DNA from: Citrus sinensis
Taxonomy: Eukaryota; Streptophyta; Magnoliopsida; Sapindales; Rutaceae
Assembly: GCF_022201045.2 (NCBI RefSeq)
Contig: NC_068556.1
Coordinates: forward strand, 20,379,501-20,443,500
Reading direction: 5' to 3'
Length of the DNA stretch: 64,000 bases
The notes under the pieces are model-generated. The model saw only the letters and a program-made list of their open reading frames with translations. It searched no databases and was not told where the DNA came from. Of this stretch, positions 25,801 through 37,600 are shown piece after piece. The position numbers and the translations under genes are program-made. Position 1 is the first letter of the stretch, and each line of letters starts with the position of its first letter.

Positions 25801-26225
25801 AGTCTGGTGCATTCTTTAAGTGAGGGAGTCTGAAGCCTGTTTTTTTTTTTTTCTTTTAAAGAGCAAATATACTTCAAACAATTGCGACCGCTAAGAAGGC
25901 GACCGCCATTTTAAATAGAACTGAATTGTCTATAATGCTCATGTTACGATCTGAGGAATAATTTTATGTATATACTGTCTCTAGTATGCTCGGGCACTAG
26001 AGGAGAAAGGAATCGAGACCAAGGCCATCCAGCTTCCCAATTATACCCATGGAACTGACATGTAAGCATGTGCTTCGCATGCTTTCATGCTTCATGCACA
26101 CTGAATATCAGCAAACGCTGAATTTAACTTAATGTCATCACTCCGCTTGTAACTTATGATATTTTTCATTTTTGCAGACCCCAATCCGGCTACTAAAGCT
26201 TTCTTAATCTTGGTTTATGATTAAA
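22815..26225 (+). pseudogene. Tandem acylamino-acid-releasing enzyme pseudogene
   Basis: Relics of AARE exons follow in order: exon 7 (about 22,820-22,900), 8 (22,940-23,086), 9 (23,178-23,262), 10 (23,357-23,520), 11 (23,593-23,645), 12 (24,294-24,466), 17 (25,987-26,062) and 18 (26,179-26,222). Introns are retained, so this is a DNA-level tandem duplication, not a retrocopy. Exons 1-6 are absent and exons 13-16, which carry the catalytic Ser and Asp, are missing, although intron-15-like sequence survives at about 25,640-25,750. The copy is dead: the acceptor AG before exon 7 is lost, exons 8 and 9 are disrupted, exon 12 has a TGA where the parent reads TGT and a frameshift in the HGGP segment, and exon 18 has an early stop. 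A MITE-like insertion sits at 24,611-25,359. Confidence 0.9.
24611..25359. mobile_element. Degenerate hAT-like MITE inside the AARE pseudogene
   Basis: Ends are TAAGGGAATG (left) and CATTCCTA (right; TAGGAATG on the other strand). GC-rich subterminal repeats ('cctgacccgaagttgacccg', 'cggatcgaatagggc') flank a core with imperfect repeats of a 'gtgtttttatttgtataag' segment. The design resembles the MITEs at 7,033, 34,413 and 48,695, but no target duplication could be found, so the limits are approximate. Confidence 0.45.
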
Positions 26226-26816
26226 CAACTACTGTCAATGAGCAGGCATTTTACTTGCTCCGTGCATTGTTGATGGAGCACCGGGTAAAAAAAAAAAAAT
26301 GTCCTGATTATCAGTTAAAGCTATTTGACGATCAAATTTTGTAGACAATTTTGTCAACTTTGTTTCGGTCTTTGCCTTGTCTCATATAATGTGTAATTAA
26401 GTATATAATTCTATTATTTTTTGTGATTAAGTTTTAAGTGAGATAGATTTATCATATTATTCATATATAATCATTAAATAAAATCATAAAAAATATACAT
26501 TTTTTTTTAGGTCAAACAATAATAACACAAATATAATGACGATGAAAAGTAGTCTAAAAATGGTATCAAATTACATTTTCAAATCAATGGAAAAATAAAA
26601 AGAAATCGGATGGGCTACCCATCGGGCATCAAGCAAAACCCGAACCCCGGACCCATATTACCCAATCCTCACCCAAAATTCAAACCGAAGCATACTTCAA
26701 GCAGAACAGATTTTACGCGAAACGAGTTAGAAAAAGCTCACTCACTAGAGTCCTGGTTCCCATAATCCTGACTTTATCTGTAGGAGTCAATTCATACGCA
26801 TTTCTTCTATTAAAAG

Positions 26817-29411
26817 ATGTTTGTTAAGCTTCAGTTAGACACCAGTTGCTTCTATGTTCTTTGTTCCACAAAAACTTCTCCATCCAGCAACATTGGAGCT
26901 TCAGCTTCAGTTTCAGTTTCGTCGCTAGAGAAGAAGATAGAAACTCAAACATTGCTTAACAATTCCAACTCAGAACGAGTCAAAAGGCTAAGTAAAGTTC
27001 ACAATCACAGCAAATTTGATAAACCAAATGGCGTGGTCCATGAACATGAGTTGAAGAAACAAAGTTTCGAACAAAAACCACATAGAGAGCAGAGTAAAAA
27101 CACTTGGGTCGATGTTAGAATTGGAAATGAAAGACGTACCGATGTTATTTCTGCAGTGTGTGTGAATGGTGAAGTGCAGACCAAGTGTTCGACGAAATGG
27201 GCCAGGTATGGTGGTTGTATTCCGTCGATGTTACAGGCTTTGGATACGGTTAAAGACCTGGATGAGGCTTTAAAGCCATGGGCAGAGAATCTAAGTAACA
27301 AGGAAAGGAGCATTATTTTGAAGGAGCAATCTAGTTGGGAGAGGGCTTTAGAGATTTTTGAGTGGTTTAAGAGACAGGAATGTCATGAGTTGAATGTGAT
27401 TCATTATAACATCATGCTTAGGACGTTAGGCAAAGCTCGAAAGTGGAGTTATGTTCAGAGTTTGTGGGATGAGATGAGTGTTAAAGGGATTGTGCCGATT
27501 AATTCTACTTATGGTACTTTGATTGATGTTTGTAGCAAAGGGGGCCTCAAGGAAGAGGCAGTTTGTTGGCTTGAAAGGATGAATGAGTGGGGGATGGAGC
27601 CCGATGAGGTGACGATGGGGATTGTTGTGCAGATGTATAAGAAAGTAGGGGAGTTTCGGAAGGCAGAGGAGTTTTTCAAGAAATGGTCATCTAGAGAATC
27701 TTTGAGGCATGGCGAAGATACCAAAACAATGATTGGTAAAGTAGAAAATGGATCACATGTTAATGGTAGTCTAAGCTCGTATACGTATAATACATTGATT
27801 GATACCTATGGGAAGGCAGGGCAACTTAAAGAGGCATCTGAAACATTTGCTCAGATGCTCAGAGAAGGGATTGTTCCGACCACTGTAACTTTCAATACAA
27901 TGATTCATATTTATGGCAACAATGATCAGCTAGCAGTAGTAGATTCATTGATAAAGAAGATGGAGGAGCTTCATTGCCCACCTGACACAAGAACATATAA
28001 TATTCTTATTTTTCTTCATGCTAAGAATGACAAGATAAGCATGGCATCAAGATACTTCTGGAAGATGAAGGAGGCAAACCTTGAACCAGATATTGTAAGT
28101 TACCGCACCCTTTTGTATGCATATTCGATTAGACGTATGGTTTGTGAAGCTGAAGAACTCATTTCCGAAATGGACGGAGGAGGTCTTGAGATTGATGAAT
28201 ATACCCAGTCAGCTTTGACTAGAATGTACATTGAAGCTGGAATGTTGGAAAAGTCATGGTTATGGTTCAGAAGGTTTCATCTTGCGGGTGATATGAGTTC
28301 AGAGGGCTATTCTGCCAACATTGATGGCTATGGTGAGCGGGGTCATGTCTTGGAAGCCGAGAGAGCTTTCATTTGTTGCCAAGAAGGGAAGAAGCTGACT
28401 GTTCTTGTGTTCAATGTTATGGTAAAGGCCTATGGGATGGGAAGGAATTATGATAAGGCATGCAATTTGTTTGATGGCATGACGAGTCATGGTGCAGTTC
28501 CAGACAAATGTAGCTATAATTCTCTCATACAAATTTTAGCTGGTGCCGACTTGCCACACATGGCAAAACGCTACCTGAGAAAGATGCAGGAAGCAGGACT
28601 GGTGAGTGATTGTATCCCATATTGTGCTGTGATCTCAAGCTACGTGAAGTTAGGGCAGTTGGAAATGGCAGAGGAAGTTTACAAGGATATGATTCGATTT
28701 AATGTGGAGCCTGATGTTGTTGTCTATGGCGTTTTGATAAATGCTTTTGCAGATGTTGGGAATGTTAAACAAGCTCAAAGTTATTTTGATGCCATGGAGA
28801 GCGCTGGATTGCCTCCAAATGCTGTCATATACAACTCCTTGATTAAGCTTTATACCAAAGTTGGTTATTTGAAGGAAGCTCAAGAAACTTACAAATTGCT
28901 TCGATCATTGGAGGCAAGTCCTGATGTTTATACATCAAATTGTATGATTGATCTCTACAGTGAACGATCTATGGTTAGACAAGCGGAAGAGATTTTTGAG
29001 ATTATGAAAAAGAAGGGGGATGCTAATGAATTTACATATGCAATGATGTTGATCATGTACAAGAGAAATGGTAGGTTTGAAGAGGCCACTCGGATTGCCA
29101 AACAGATGAGGGAATCAGGACTTATATCTGACTTACTGAGCTACAACAATGTGCTTGGGTTGTATGCAGTTGATGGTAGATTCAAGGATGTCATTGGAAC
29201 ATTTAAGGACATGGTGAATGCTGCCGTTCAACCTGATGATTTCACGTTCAAGTCACTTGGAGCTGTTCTCATGAAATGTGGAGTTCCAAAGCGAGCTGTA
29301 AACAAGCTAGAATTAACAAGGAAGAAGAATGCTCAGAGTGGTTTGCAGGCATGGATGTCGACCCTGTCATCTGTGATCGAAGAATGTGATGATGATTACA
29401 ACAATGCTTAG
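26817..29411 (+). CDS. P-class pentatricopeptide repeat protein (At3g23020-like)
   Basis: A single intronless frame of 864 residues starts at the first in-frame Met. It has a Ser/Thr-rich N-terminus compatible with an organelle transit peptide, then helical repeats of about 35 residues from roughly residue 175 to the end, with typical P-class motifs such as 'YNTLIDTYGKAGQLKEA', 'YNSLIKLYTKVGYLKEAQ' and 'PDVYTSNCMIDLYSERSM'. There is no E, DYW or SMR extension; the protein ends soon after the last repeat. PPR proteins bind organellar RNA in a sequence-specific way and act in splicing, processing or translation; the target cannot be read from the sequence here. Length, repeat order and position beside CIPK suggest the orthologue of Arabidopsis At3g23020. 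The gene ends about 1.2 kb from the convergent CIPK gene. Confidence 0.9.
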   Translation: MFVKLQLDTSCFYVLCSTKTSPSSNIGASASVSVSSLEKKIETQTLLNNSNSERVKRLSKVHNHSKFDKPNGVVHEHELKKQSFEQKPHREQSKNTWVDVRIGNERRTDVISAVCVNGEVQTKCSTKWARYGGCIPSMLQALDTVKDLDEALKPWAENLSNKERSIILKEQSSWERALEIFEWFKRQECHELNVIHYNIMLRTLGKARKWSYVQSLWDEMSVKGIVPINSTYGTLIDVCSKGGLKEEAVCWLERMNEWGMEPDEVTMGIVVQMYKKVGEFRKAEEFFKKWSSRESLRHGEDTKTMIGKVENGSHVNGSLSSYTYNTLIDTYGKAGQLKEASETFAQMLREGIVPTTVTFNTMIHIYGNNDQLAVVDSLIKKMEELHCPPDTRTYNILIFLHAKNDKISMASRYFWKMKEANLEPDIVSYRTLLYAYSIRRMVCEAEELISEMDGGGLEIDEYTQSALTRMYIEAGMLEKSWLWFRRFHLAGDMSSEGYSANIDGYGERGHVLEAERAFICCQEGKKLTVLVFNVMVKAYGMGRNYDKACNLFDGMTSHGAVPDKCSYNSLIQILAGADLPHMAKRYLRKMQEAGLVSDCIPYCAVISSYVKLGQLEMAEEVYKDMIRFNVEPDVVVYGVLINAFADVGNVKQAQSYFDAMESAGLPPNAVIYNSLIKLYTKVGYLKEAQETYKLLRSLEASPDVYTSNCMIDLYSERSMVRQAEEIFEIMKKKGDANEFTYAMMLIMYKRNGRFEEATRIAKQMRESGLISDLLSYNNVLGLYAVDGRFKDVIGTFKDMVNAAVQPDDFTFKSLGAVLMKCGVPKRAVNKLELTRKKNAQSGLQAWMSTLSSVIEECDDDYNNA

Positions 29412-30581
29412 ATCTTCTCTTAATCCATTTTTTTGAGTACACACAGGTCTCTGATTTTGTGTAAAGATTTAGCAAATTTTGACTCAAACTCCTGATAAAT
29501 GTATAGCTGTATGTCATGGTAGTGTATTTAGCAGTTGTACGTTATGTATTCGCTGAAAAAGCTCCTGGGACTAGAGTCCTATGAGAGCCTATTGCCAATT
29601 TTTGTGGCTCCTTACCCTGAGTTGCTGTAATAGGGATCAAGCTTTGTTTAGTTATAATGAACATACGTAAATCAATTTGTATTATTTGTCTGCATTACAA
29701 TTATTGTTGTATTATTCCCAACACCTGTGGTATGGGCTGTTCAATATCTACACACTGCAGATCATGAGATTGCACGTATAGGAAAAAACGATTGCCAATG
29801 TATTTTCATGGTTGGCTTTTAACATCATCTTGAGCCAACTGGCACACCAAATCGGGAGTTTTGACAACATTTAGTTGGAATCTTTATATTCGATTCTTAA
29901 CCCTAAATGGTTGCGTTTATGTAATTGGTTTGCTATGTATTAGATTAATAATATCACCACCACACTTCTGGATACCAGCATCCACTTGAACAACAGATTC
30001 AGTAAAGCACTTGCATCATGAACTTTGGTGGCTTATGACGATGGTGTGTTGTTAAAGAAGCGCTGCAGATGAACATATTCTTATTAGGCAACTAACATAA
30101 AGAAATCATGACAGTGATATCAGATAGCCCGATAGGTAAAATGCTACATCTGAGGGCTGCTTTTTTCCTTTTTTTTTTTCAAACAGTTAATACTTTGATT
30201 AGGCTGCTTCTGCGCCTTCAGGAAGCACTGAGGCAACCATCTTTTTTTGGTTTAATTAGAGCATTTAACATAAAGATTTGGCTTCTTCCTACCTCTGGAA
30301 ATGCATGAATTTTGGGATTAGAAAAACAAATAAAGTTTCCATAATAAACAAAGAGAGCAGAACAGAAGAGGCAACTGAAGAAACACCAGAGAATTCCATT
30401 CAAACTAAATCCACTAAACAAAAAACTGATCTGATTTACAAAATCAAACCCCACATGAAGTCAGAACTCATAATCTATCCCTATAACATTAATGACATTA
30501 AAAATTTCCCATGTACAAAGATCATCGGCCTTTCTTTCACCCTTCACCCAATCAAAATCTAGTTTACCATTTTTTTTCGCA
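29412..30581. other. Convergent intergenic region between the PPR and CIPK genes
   Basis: It contains the 3' UTRs of both genes. Short frames on either strand have no recognisable features. No other gene is supported. Confidence 0.5.
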
Positions 30582-31937
30582 TTACATCACATCACTAGTA
30601 TGCCAAGAAAGAACAATATCCCCAAGCCCCGCCTGCAACTCATTCCAATCACCCTCATCAAACTCCAGCGCCACGCGGCCGCAGACACTATTGTCCACTA
30701 CTTTCACTCCCACCACAAACGTTTCAGGAGCAATCTCCATTAAAACTTCAACAAGCAACACCATTTTCCCCAGCTTACCCAATCCCACAACATCCCCCTT
30801 TCCTTTCTCCACCACGTACCCCAACCTCTCACCAACCTCCTTCACTTTCTCCACCACTCTCTCTGTTTTTTCCTTCGTTGTAAACCTCTTCTCCTTCCTC
30901 TTCTTCGCCTCAAAAAGCCCTGACAAATCCAGCCCCGATGATAATGATATAATATCAAACGCATTCATTGATACTATATCCGGTATCTTCTCCTTAAGAA
31001 TATATTTATTATTACCAACTACCCCTAATTCAAAAAGACTGCTTTCTTGCCCCCTCTTTCTCTGTTGTTGCAATGATTTCTGGAACCAAGAAATGCTCAT
31101 AATCTTCTCTATGCTCATTCTCGTTTTCGGATTCGGATCAAGGAGCTGATAAATAAGCGATCTTGCGGGCTTTGAAACAAAAGACGGGAACTGATAATCT
31201 CTCCGGTTAACCTTCTTGTACATAGCCAGAAGATTGCTATCATCAAACGGCAAGTAACCCGCAAGCAACACAAACAGTATCACCCCACAAGACCACGCAT
31301 CGGCCACGGCTCCGTCGTACCCGCGCCGAGCCACAACCTCCGGCGCCGTGTAAGCCGGCGTCCCACAAGCCGTGTGGAGCATCCCATTCTTGATCTGCTC
31401 CGGCAACGCCGACAACCCAAAATCAGAAACCTTGAGGTTCCCGTCTCTGTCGAGCAGCAGATTTTGCGGTTTCACGTCCCGGTGAGCGACGCCGTTTTGG
31501 TGGCAGAAGTGGAGAGCGGAGACCAGCTGTTGGAAGTACCGCCGGGCAGCCGATTCGGTGAGCCTCCCGCGTCGCAATTTACCGAAAAGCTCCCCACCGG
31601 CTGCGTACTCCATCACGAGGTAGATTTTTGTTTTAGTCGCCATAACTTCCTGAATTTTCAGAACGTTTGGGTGGTTTTGCAACCGGCGCATGGCGGAAAC
31701 CTCCCTGACGATCCGGTCTTCCATTGCAGCGTCGAGAAATTTGTTGTTCTTTTCAATGGTTTTAATAGCGACGATGGAACCATCAGCGATGGATTTAGCC
31801 TTGTGTACCTTGGCGAAACTGCCGCGGCCAAGGAGGGGGCCGAGCTGGTACCTGTTGAGGAGGGTGGGGATCTTTTTAGAGGGCGGCGGCGGCGGCGGGG
31901 GAGGCGGGGCGGAGGGTGGAGAACAGCCTGGTTCCAT
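30582..31937 (-). CDS. CIPK4/7: CBL-interacting protein kinase (CIPK4/CIPK7 type, SnRK3)
   Basis: A single intronless frame of 451 residues, the gene structure of the intronless CIPK clade. After a proline-rich head (P7-P19, from a GGC-type repeat on the plus strand), the kinase domain runs from about 30 to 284: GRGSFAKV loop (37-44), catalytic K59, HRD (152-154), DFG (172-174) and TAPE (197-200). The regulatory part has the NAF/FISL motif starting N325-A326-F327, which binds CBL calcium sensors, then a PPI-type segment (about 344-375). Such kinases relay calcium signals via CBL proteins to transporters and other targets. All catalytic residues are present. Similarity and gene context point to the CIPK4/CIPK7 pair; I cannot choose between them because they may be Arabidopsis-specific duplicates of this gene. 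Confidence 0.92.
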   Translation of the reverse strand: MEPGCSPPSAPPPPPPPPPSKKIPTLLNRYQLGPLLGRGSFAKVHKAKSIADGSIVAIKTIEKNNKFLDAAMEDRIVREVSAMRRLQNHPNVLKIQEVMATKTKIYLVMEYAAGGELFGKLRRGRLTESAARRYFQQLVSALHFCHQNGVAHRDVKPQNLLLDRDGNLKVSDFGLSALPEQIKNGMLHTACGTPAYTAPEVVARRGYDGAVADAWSCGVILFVLLAGYLPFDDSNLLAMYKKVNRRDYQFPSFVSKPARSLIYQLLDPNPKTRMSIEKIMSISWFQKSLQQQRKRGQESSLFELGVVGNNKYILKEKIPDIVSMNAFDIISLSSGLDLSGLFEAKKRKEKRFTTKEKTERVVEKVKEVGERLGYVVEKGKGDVVGLGKLGKMVLLVEVLMEIAPETFVVGVKVVDNSVCGRVALEFDEGDWNELQAGLGDIVLSWHTSDVM

Positions 31938-32035
31938 GGCCGGCCGCCCGGGAGGGTTTTACAAACGAGAATTTGTGATGAACAACAACAACAATACCTC
32001 TGCACGGGACAGAAGCTCTATGGTTGGTGTCAGTC

Positions 32036-32046
32036 TGTTTATATAG
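32036..32046 (-). promoter_or_regulatory. TATA box of the CIPK gene
   Basis: On the minus strand CTATATAAAC lies about 100 bp upstream of the CIPK start codon. With a leader of about 70 nt (starting near 32,005) the spacing fits a core promoter. The leader contains CAA-rich sequence typical of plant 5' UTRs. Confidence 0.55.
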
Positions 32047-32049
32047 TAC

Positions 32050-34412
32050 TCTCAAATTCTTGTTCTTTTCGGTTTTTTATTTTGTTATTTGGTTGTCACT
32101 GTTGCAAATTTCGGAGTCTTGTAATGTGTGTTTACTTTATTGCCCTTTTCCATGTTGTATATGCTTTATTTATCCTTTTTTTTTAAACTTTTTTTTTTGG
32201 GATTTTTTTTTTATGGATCCATAATAATAATAATAATATTAAAAATGTTGTAAAAAGTTTTGTAACAGAGAAAAAGAATACTAATAATTCACCTGATGCC
32301 GGGTGGTAATTTATCCCAATAAAACATACTATTAACGGTGCAAATAAGAGTTTTATTATGCATAAAAATAATAATGCTGGAATCCAAATGAAAATTTGGA
32401 TTTTGTTAATTAAATTTGGAATGATCGAACCTTTGACTGAATCTATGATATGAAAATACTCCACCATTCATTTGATATATTCACGGAAAGGAAATCCAAA
32501 CAAAATTTTCCTATTATTTTGAACCGTCATTGTAATTTAACGCATATCATGGCTGGAAGCAGGCCCCCAAAAAAATAAAAAATAAAAACAAACAAAATAG
32601 GCTAGCATTATTGGTAAATTTCACACCGTTCATATAGATACGGCACGGGAGCCAGAGGCCGAGGCCAGGGCCAGATGCGATGCAAAAAGATATTTTGTCA
32701 ACGTCATTGGAAAGTAAGCACGCACTAACTAGGGATAATAATTAGCAATTATCTTATCTTAATTAATTAATTGCTATAATTGCTTTTATTGAATTATTTT
32801 TTTTCTTCTTTTTAATTCTCAACTTGCGATGACAGGAAATGAAATGAACCGTGAAAGGAAAGAACGCTGTGCTTCCTTGTGAAAAGCTCTTCCACTAACA
32901 ATTATTATTTATTTATTTATTTTCAAATGCCAAAATAGTTTATAACGCAAAGTGCCGACAGTCCATCCGAACACGAACATTAAACAAAAATATCACTAAA
33001 ACATTTTTTCGAAAGTGAAATGTATATTTGGACCAATGAAAGTTAGCCAAGTTGCGACTTTATTTTGATATTTTTGCTTTTACTAGTATTCAATCCTAAC
33101 CTTAAAGAGACTTCGTCCAATTCAGCGACTATCGTCAACAAACACCAATTAACTGGCCATCACTAGCCTAGCTAGCTCACTTGTCCATTCTTGATTTTTT
33201 TCCGAAGTCATTGCACGTTTATTTTTTTTATTTGCAAATTGATCAATAGTGAAACGTTAGCGTCTTCTACCCATCTACCCACTTTAAGCTTTCCTAGAAC
33301 AATCCCCCCCTACTGGGTACCATTTGCAAAATATTTTTTAAAAAAAAAATCTTCAAAATTAATATTTTAAGCATTTTTAATTCCATTTAATGATCTAAAC
33401 AAAATTTTGTTTTGATAAGAAACCCAAAAATGTATCAAATATGGAGAACCATTACAGTGATAATTTTATTTTATTTTTTTTTAAAAAAAAAGAAAATTCT
33501 CATGGTTTTGCTGTAGTATATATAATTTGTGAAATGGCTTGTTACAACTACTTAGATTTAGTAAACGAGAAACTACTAAACCTAGGGTAAAATCTTTAAA
33601 AAAACCCAAAATAGAAGACTTGTATATGATTTAAAAAATTTGTTCATAAAATTTAAGGTATGAATTTATTTTATATATGTATTTAATTTAAAATTGCGTA
33701 ACATATTATTTAAGAAAATTCAGCAACTAATATTATTATTATTGCCACCGCCTTATTATTATGCCCCAAATTAATGAGAAAAAAATCTAAAGCTGCAAAG
33801 TTTTCCCAGAACCTTCACGTCTCCGCGGCTTGGTTGGCGGCTGGCAAATCCCATGAATCCGCACAGAGCCAATCCAGCTTGCAATTTGCATAGTTGCATG
33901 CAATGCATCACGCGAATGGTCAAAAAAACATAAAACTCACGAGGCCGAATTGCTTCCCAGGGGCACTTTGGTAATCACACTCTGAATGAAGTCAGCAACT
34001 GAGTAGAAGACTAGAAGCCTAATAAAAGTCTCCCTCTCTCTCTTTCTGGCTTTTGGTCTGGGCCTGTGGGTGGTTTTCTCTCCGTTGGTTGAAATCAGGT
34101 GGCCTGACGCACCACTCGTTGTGTCTCTCTCCCTCTTCATCATTATAGTTCGGCATTTGTGGGCCCCGCGGCGTCACTCAAACTTGGTTGAGTTGGGCGG
34201 CCCTGAGCGTGCCATGTCAGTAACTCAGTCAAACTGGGGCCCGCCCGGGAAACCTGGCAGCACCTACTATATAATAATGATATACATCGCTTACGTCGCG
34301 CGCGCGTGCTCTAACGCGTCATGAAAAAAAATTAATATCATAGTAAGTAAGGAAAGAGAAGACGTAATTGTTGAACTTGTTATATACATACAGGTATATA
34401 TATATATATATG
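32050..34412. other. Intergenic sequence with a GC-rich patch
   Basis: It is mostly AT-rich. About 34,050-34,320 is unusually GC-rich for the window ('gggccccgcggcgtcac', 'ggggcccgcccgggaaac', 'cgtcgcgcgcgcgtgc') but has no convincing open frame. No gene or RNA is assigned. Confidence 0.45.
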
Positions 34413-34849
34413 TAGAAGTGGCAAAAATATCCGTCCGGTCCGGACCCGGACCGTACCCGAATGTTGCAGGCTGGATAATATTCGGTCCGGGTATGAAGTC
34501 GGGTCGGTCTTGGGCATCACTTGATAAATCCGGAATCCGGATTTTATTAAAAAAAATTATAAAATATATATTATTTTAAATATTTTATATTTATTTGACT
34601 TATTTATTATACATATATAAAGTTTTAAACACTTAAAATTTATATTTTCATGTCAAATTTTATTGAAATAAATTTAAAACTTATAAAATTACCAAAAAAT
34701 AAAATATATATACACATAAAATATTAAAAAATATAAAATCTGGGTACCCAGATTAAAACCCGGCCCGGACCCGAACCCACATCGGTTGCATCCGGGTAGG
34801 GTCCGGTCATGACAATACCCGGACCCGGCCCGGGGTTTTGCCATCTCTA
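34413..34849. mobile_element. hAT-type MITE with exact 8-bp target duplication
   Basis: Terminal inverted repeats are TAGAAGTGGCAAAA (left) and TAGAGATGGCAAAA (right, complement strand). The 437-bp element is flanked by TATATATG on both sides (34,405-34,412 and 34,850-34,857). GC-rich subterminal arrays of 'ccgg' and 'ggacccgg' face each other in inverted orientation around an AT-rich core. It has no coding capacity. The TIR and 8-bp duplication are diagnostic for hAT-derived MITEs, though the duplication lies in an AT microsatellite. Confidence 0.75.
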
Positions 34850-34857
34850 TATATATG

Positions 34858-36075
34858 TGTTGAGTGACTTTTAAAATTGAGCTCGTGACTATGATGATTA
34901 GTCATTACTAAAATAATAATATGGGGGGTGACTTTTAAAATAAGCTTTTGATAGTGATTAATGATTACTAAATTAAGTTTATATTAGGTAATAACAGTTA
35001 GGTGCCCCCGCACAAGTTCTGGTAGCTAGCACGCGCGTATTTCCCATTAATTTAACGAGTAAACTACAGGTCGTTAGATACAAACCTTTGGTAATGGAAT
35101 ATGTGGTAATTACACGACATGACACGTCGGTTTATTTAAATGGAGTTGGAACAAAATTTTATACCTCTAATGTTATTACTGTTCAATTTTTTAAACACGT
35201 GTTTGGATATTTCATTTCATTGCGGGAAAAATTATGTGTGTATTTTTATATATTGAGAGAATTTTAATGAGAAATTAATTCGTTCAAGAAGTATACTTGT
35301 AGAATCAACTGAGGTGCTCAAGTTCAACTTGAATTGTGCTCTACAGTCAACCATTTCTTCATTTCACCAGGAATAAAAGAAACCTAACACCTAACTTAGT
35401 AATTAAACATTTGAGCTAAAAAATAATAATAATTGACTTACAGAAAAGAGTTGGTATGTTTCAACCCACTATTTAAACCCATTTTCTCAATCAACCTCTA
35501 TTACAATCTAAAAATCAAAGTTTTACTTTACAAACCTGTGTTAATGCCCCATGTACCCTTATTAAATTAATTTCAATTTTTTTGTCGCTAGAAATTCAGA
35601 ATCACCTACGAAAAATATGTTAATGGCAGTAAAAAGTATAACCGAATCATATGTAACAACAAATTGAAACACCAATGGCTTTCCCATCTTGCATGATGAT
35701 TTCCTTTTTTTTTTTTAATATATATATATATTCCCTTATGCTTCAATAATATTACTTTTATTTGTAGTTTGTTGTCTAGTCTATGTCAAGATTTCTTTTG
35801 ACAATCAGTTTCAAGCATTTAAAAGAAAAAAATAGCTATAGAAGCGTATACGAAGGAGCATAAGGCAAAATTATCAAAAGAAAACTAGATAAATTAAAAT
35901 TAGCTGGGTTTGTAGGTGGTGGAGAAGGTGGGTTAATTACATTGTCTATGATAGTAATTTAACTCATGGCCGTTTTATTAATTGATTTTTTTTTAACGGA
36001 AAAGTGGGTTTATGGAGTACTATAGTAAATTCAAATAACCCCACCCAGCATCCCTTATAAAAACACAAGAAAATC
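34858..36075. other. AT-rich intergenic sequence
   Basis: No supported gene, RNA or clear repeat. A short sentence-like repeat ('gtgacttttaaaat') occurs near 34,864 and 34,928. Confidence 0.4.
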
Positions 36076-37600
36076 TTTTAACTGATTATGTGTGGGGGTG
36101 ATAATTTTAAAATTGATTTATGATTCTGCTTAAAACTCTCAATTGAATGACTATAACAATGCCGTCAAAGTTTGATCGAATAACTTTTACGAAATATGTG
36201 GTTAAAAAATTGATTTATACTTTATCCATTGTTTGGGGGTAAATTTAGAATTATATTTTGAACCAATAAATGAATGACAGATGAAATGGACGCAATAAAA
36301 ATGTCATTTGGAAGAATTTACTACATTGGATGAACTTGAAAATCAATGTTCAAGATTGGATACTTTAAGATATTTATGAGAAAGAATAAATTTAGTACAA
36401 AATGAATATTATTGTCCTTTTTGCCTAAGTATGACAATTAGCCCTAAAAACATCCTCTCCTTTTCACTAACCTCCACTATATTAATGTCTTACTCACACA
36501 TATTAGGACATGCTCTCTTATGCTCTCATCTCCCTACCTCTCATGCTATCATCTCCTTGCCTCCCCTCATCTCCTCTCTCAAAGACACACTCTGTTGATC
36601 TTTTAGATCATTACTCACTTCTTCATTTTTGGGAGGCGAATCTTGTTCTCTACCTTCATCATCTTCTCCACCATATTATCACTCTTCAAATCTTTATTCA
36701 TCATCTTCATACGTATCAAGACCAAACATGTCCACATAGCTATATAGCTTACGTTATTCATCTTGGATAATGTAAAATCTTATATAACCTCCTAATTATG
36801 TAGTGGATTAGTGATAATTAGCTCCCGTGGATGGAGGCCAAAGGTCGAACCAGATAAATAATATATTTTTTTATATTTATATTTATTTTGCTATATTTTC
36901 AATTTGAGATCCAAATTGTGTTTGACATATGAGCTTATTTGAGATATCCTATCTACACTAAGTATTATGTGAGATTACCTGAGGTATCCCTTGAATACAC
37001 CCTAACTACACCTAAACACATATTAGGGTCCCATATAAAATCCTTCTGGAGTGTCACTAAGTGCTCCCTATTTTTCCTCGTATGACCAGCTCAATTCACT
37101 ATACATATTACTTTAGGTCACCACTTAAGATACCTTAGTTAAACCACATGCCCCAAATATTAGAAAAATGCACTTATACCCAAACTTCGCACGAGCTTCC
37201 CTCAAATATAAATTTATTTTTTTGATTTAGATTTGAGCTGGAACCAAATAGTAAAACAAGACACATGGTGTGGATTTATTATTTCAAAAGACATATAATA
37301 TATCATATAAAAAATCTTGTATTTCAGACTATTATATTTTTGAAAGATTTATTTCATTGGTGAAAAGCATAAAGATGCTTTCATTTTATTTAAAGGAAAG
37401 TGAGTCTCTTTTTCTTATTTAATTTTCTTTATGTTTTATAAAAAAATTAATATCTGCTTTAAAAAAAAATTTAAAAAAATAAATAAATGTTTAAGCGGAA
37501 CGACGACCTTAATAAAGGCCTTTGAAGCAAATCCAATCCCCACTTCCAGGGAAGTGATTTTGTTGGTGGCTTGCTCATCTTTTTAATAGTGAACGTTTGC

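Noticed and set aside
31374-32186. 270-residue plus-strand frame opposite CIPK
   Set aside because: It mirrors the GC-rich CIPK coding strand; the glycine run is the complement of the CIPK proline head.
32183-32467. 94-residue hydrophobic minus-strand frame
   Set aside because: Low-complexity translation of poly-T and ATA repeats with no conserved feature.
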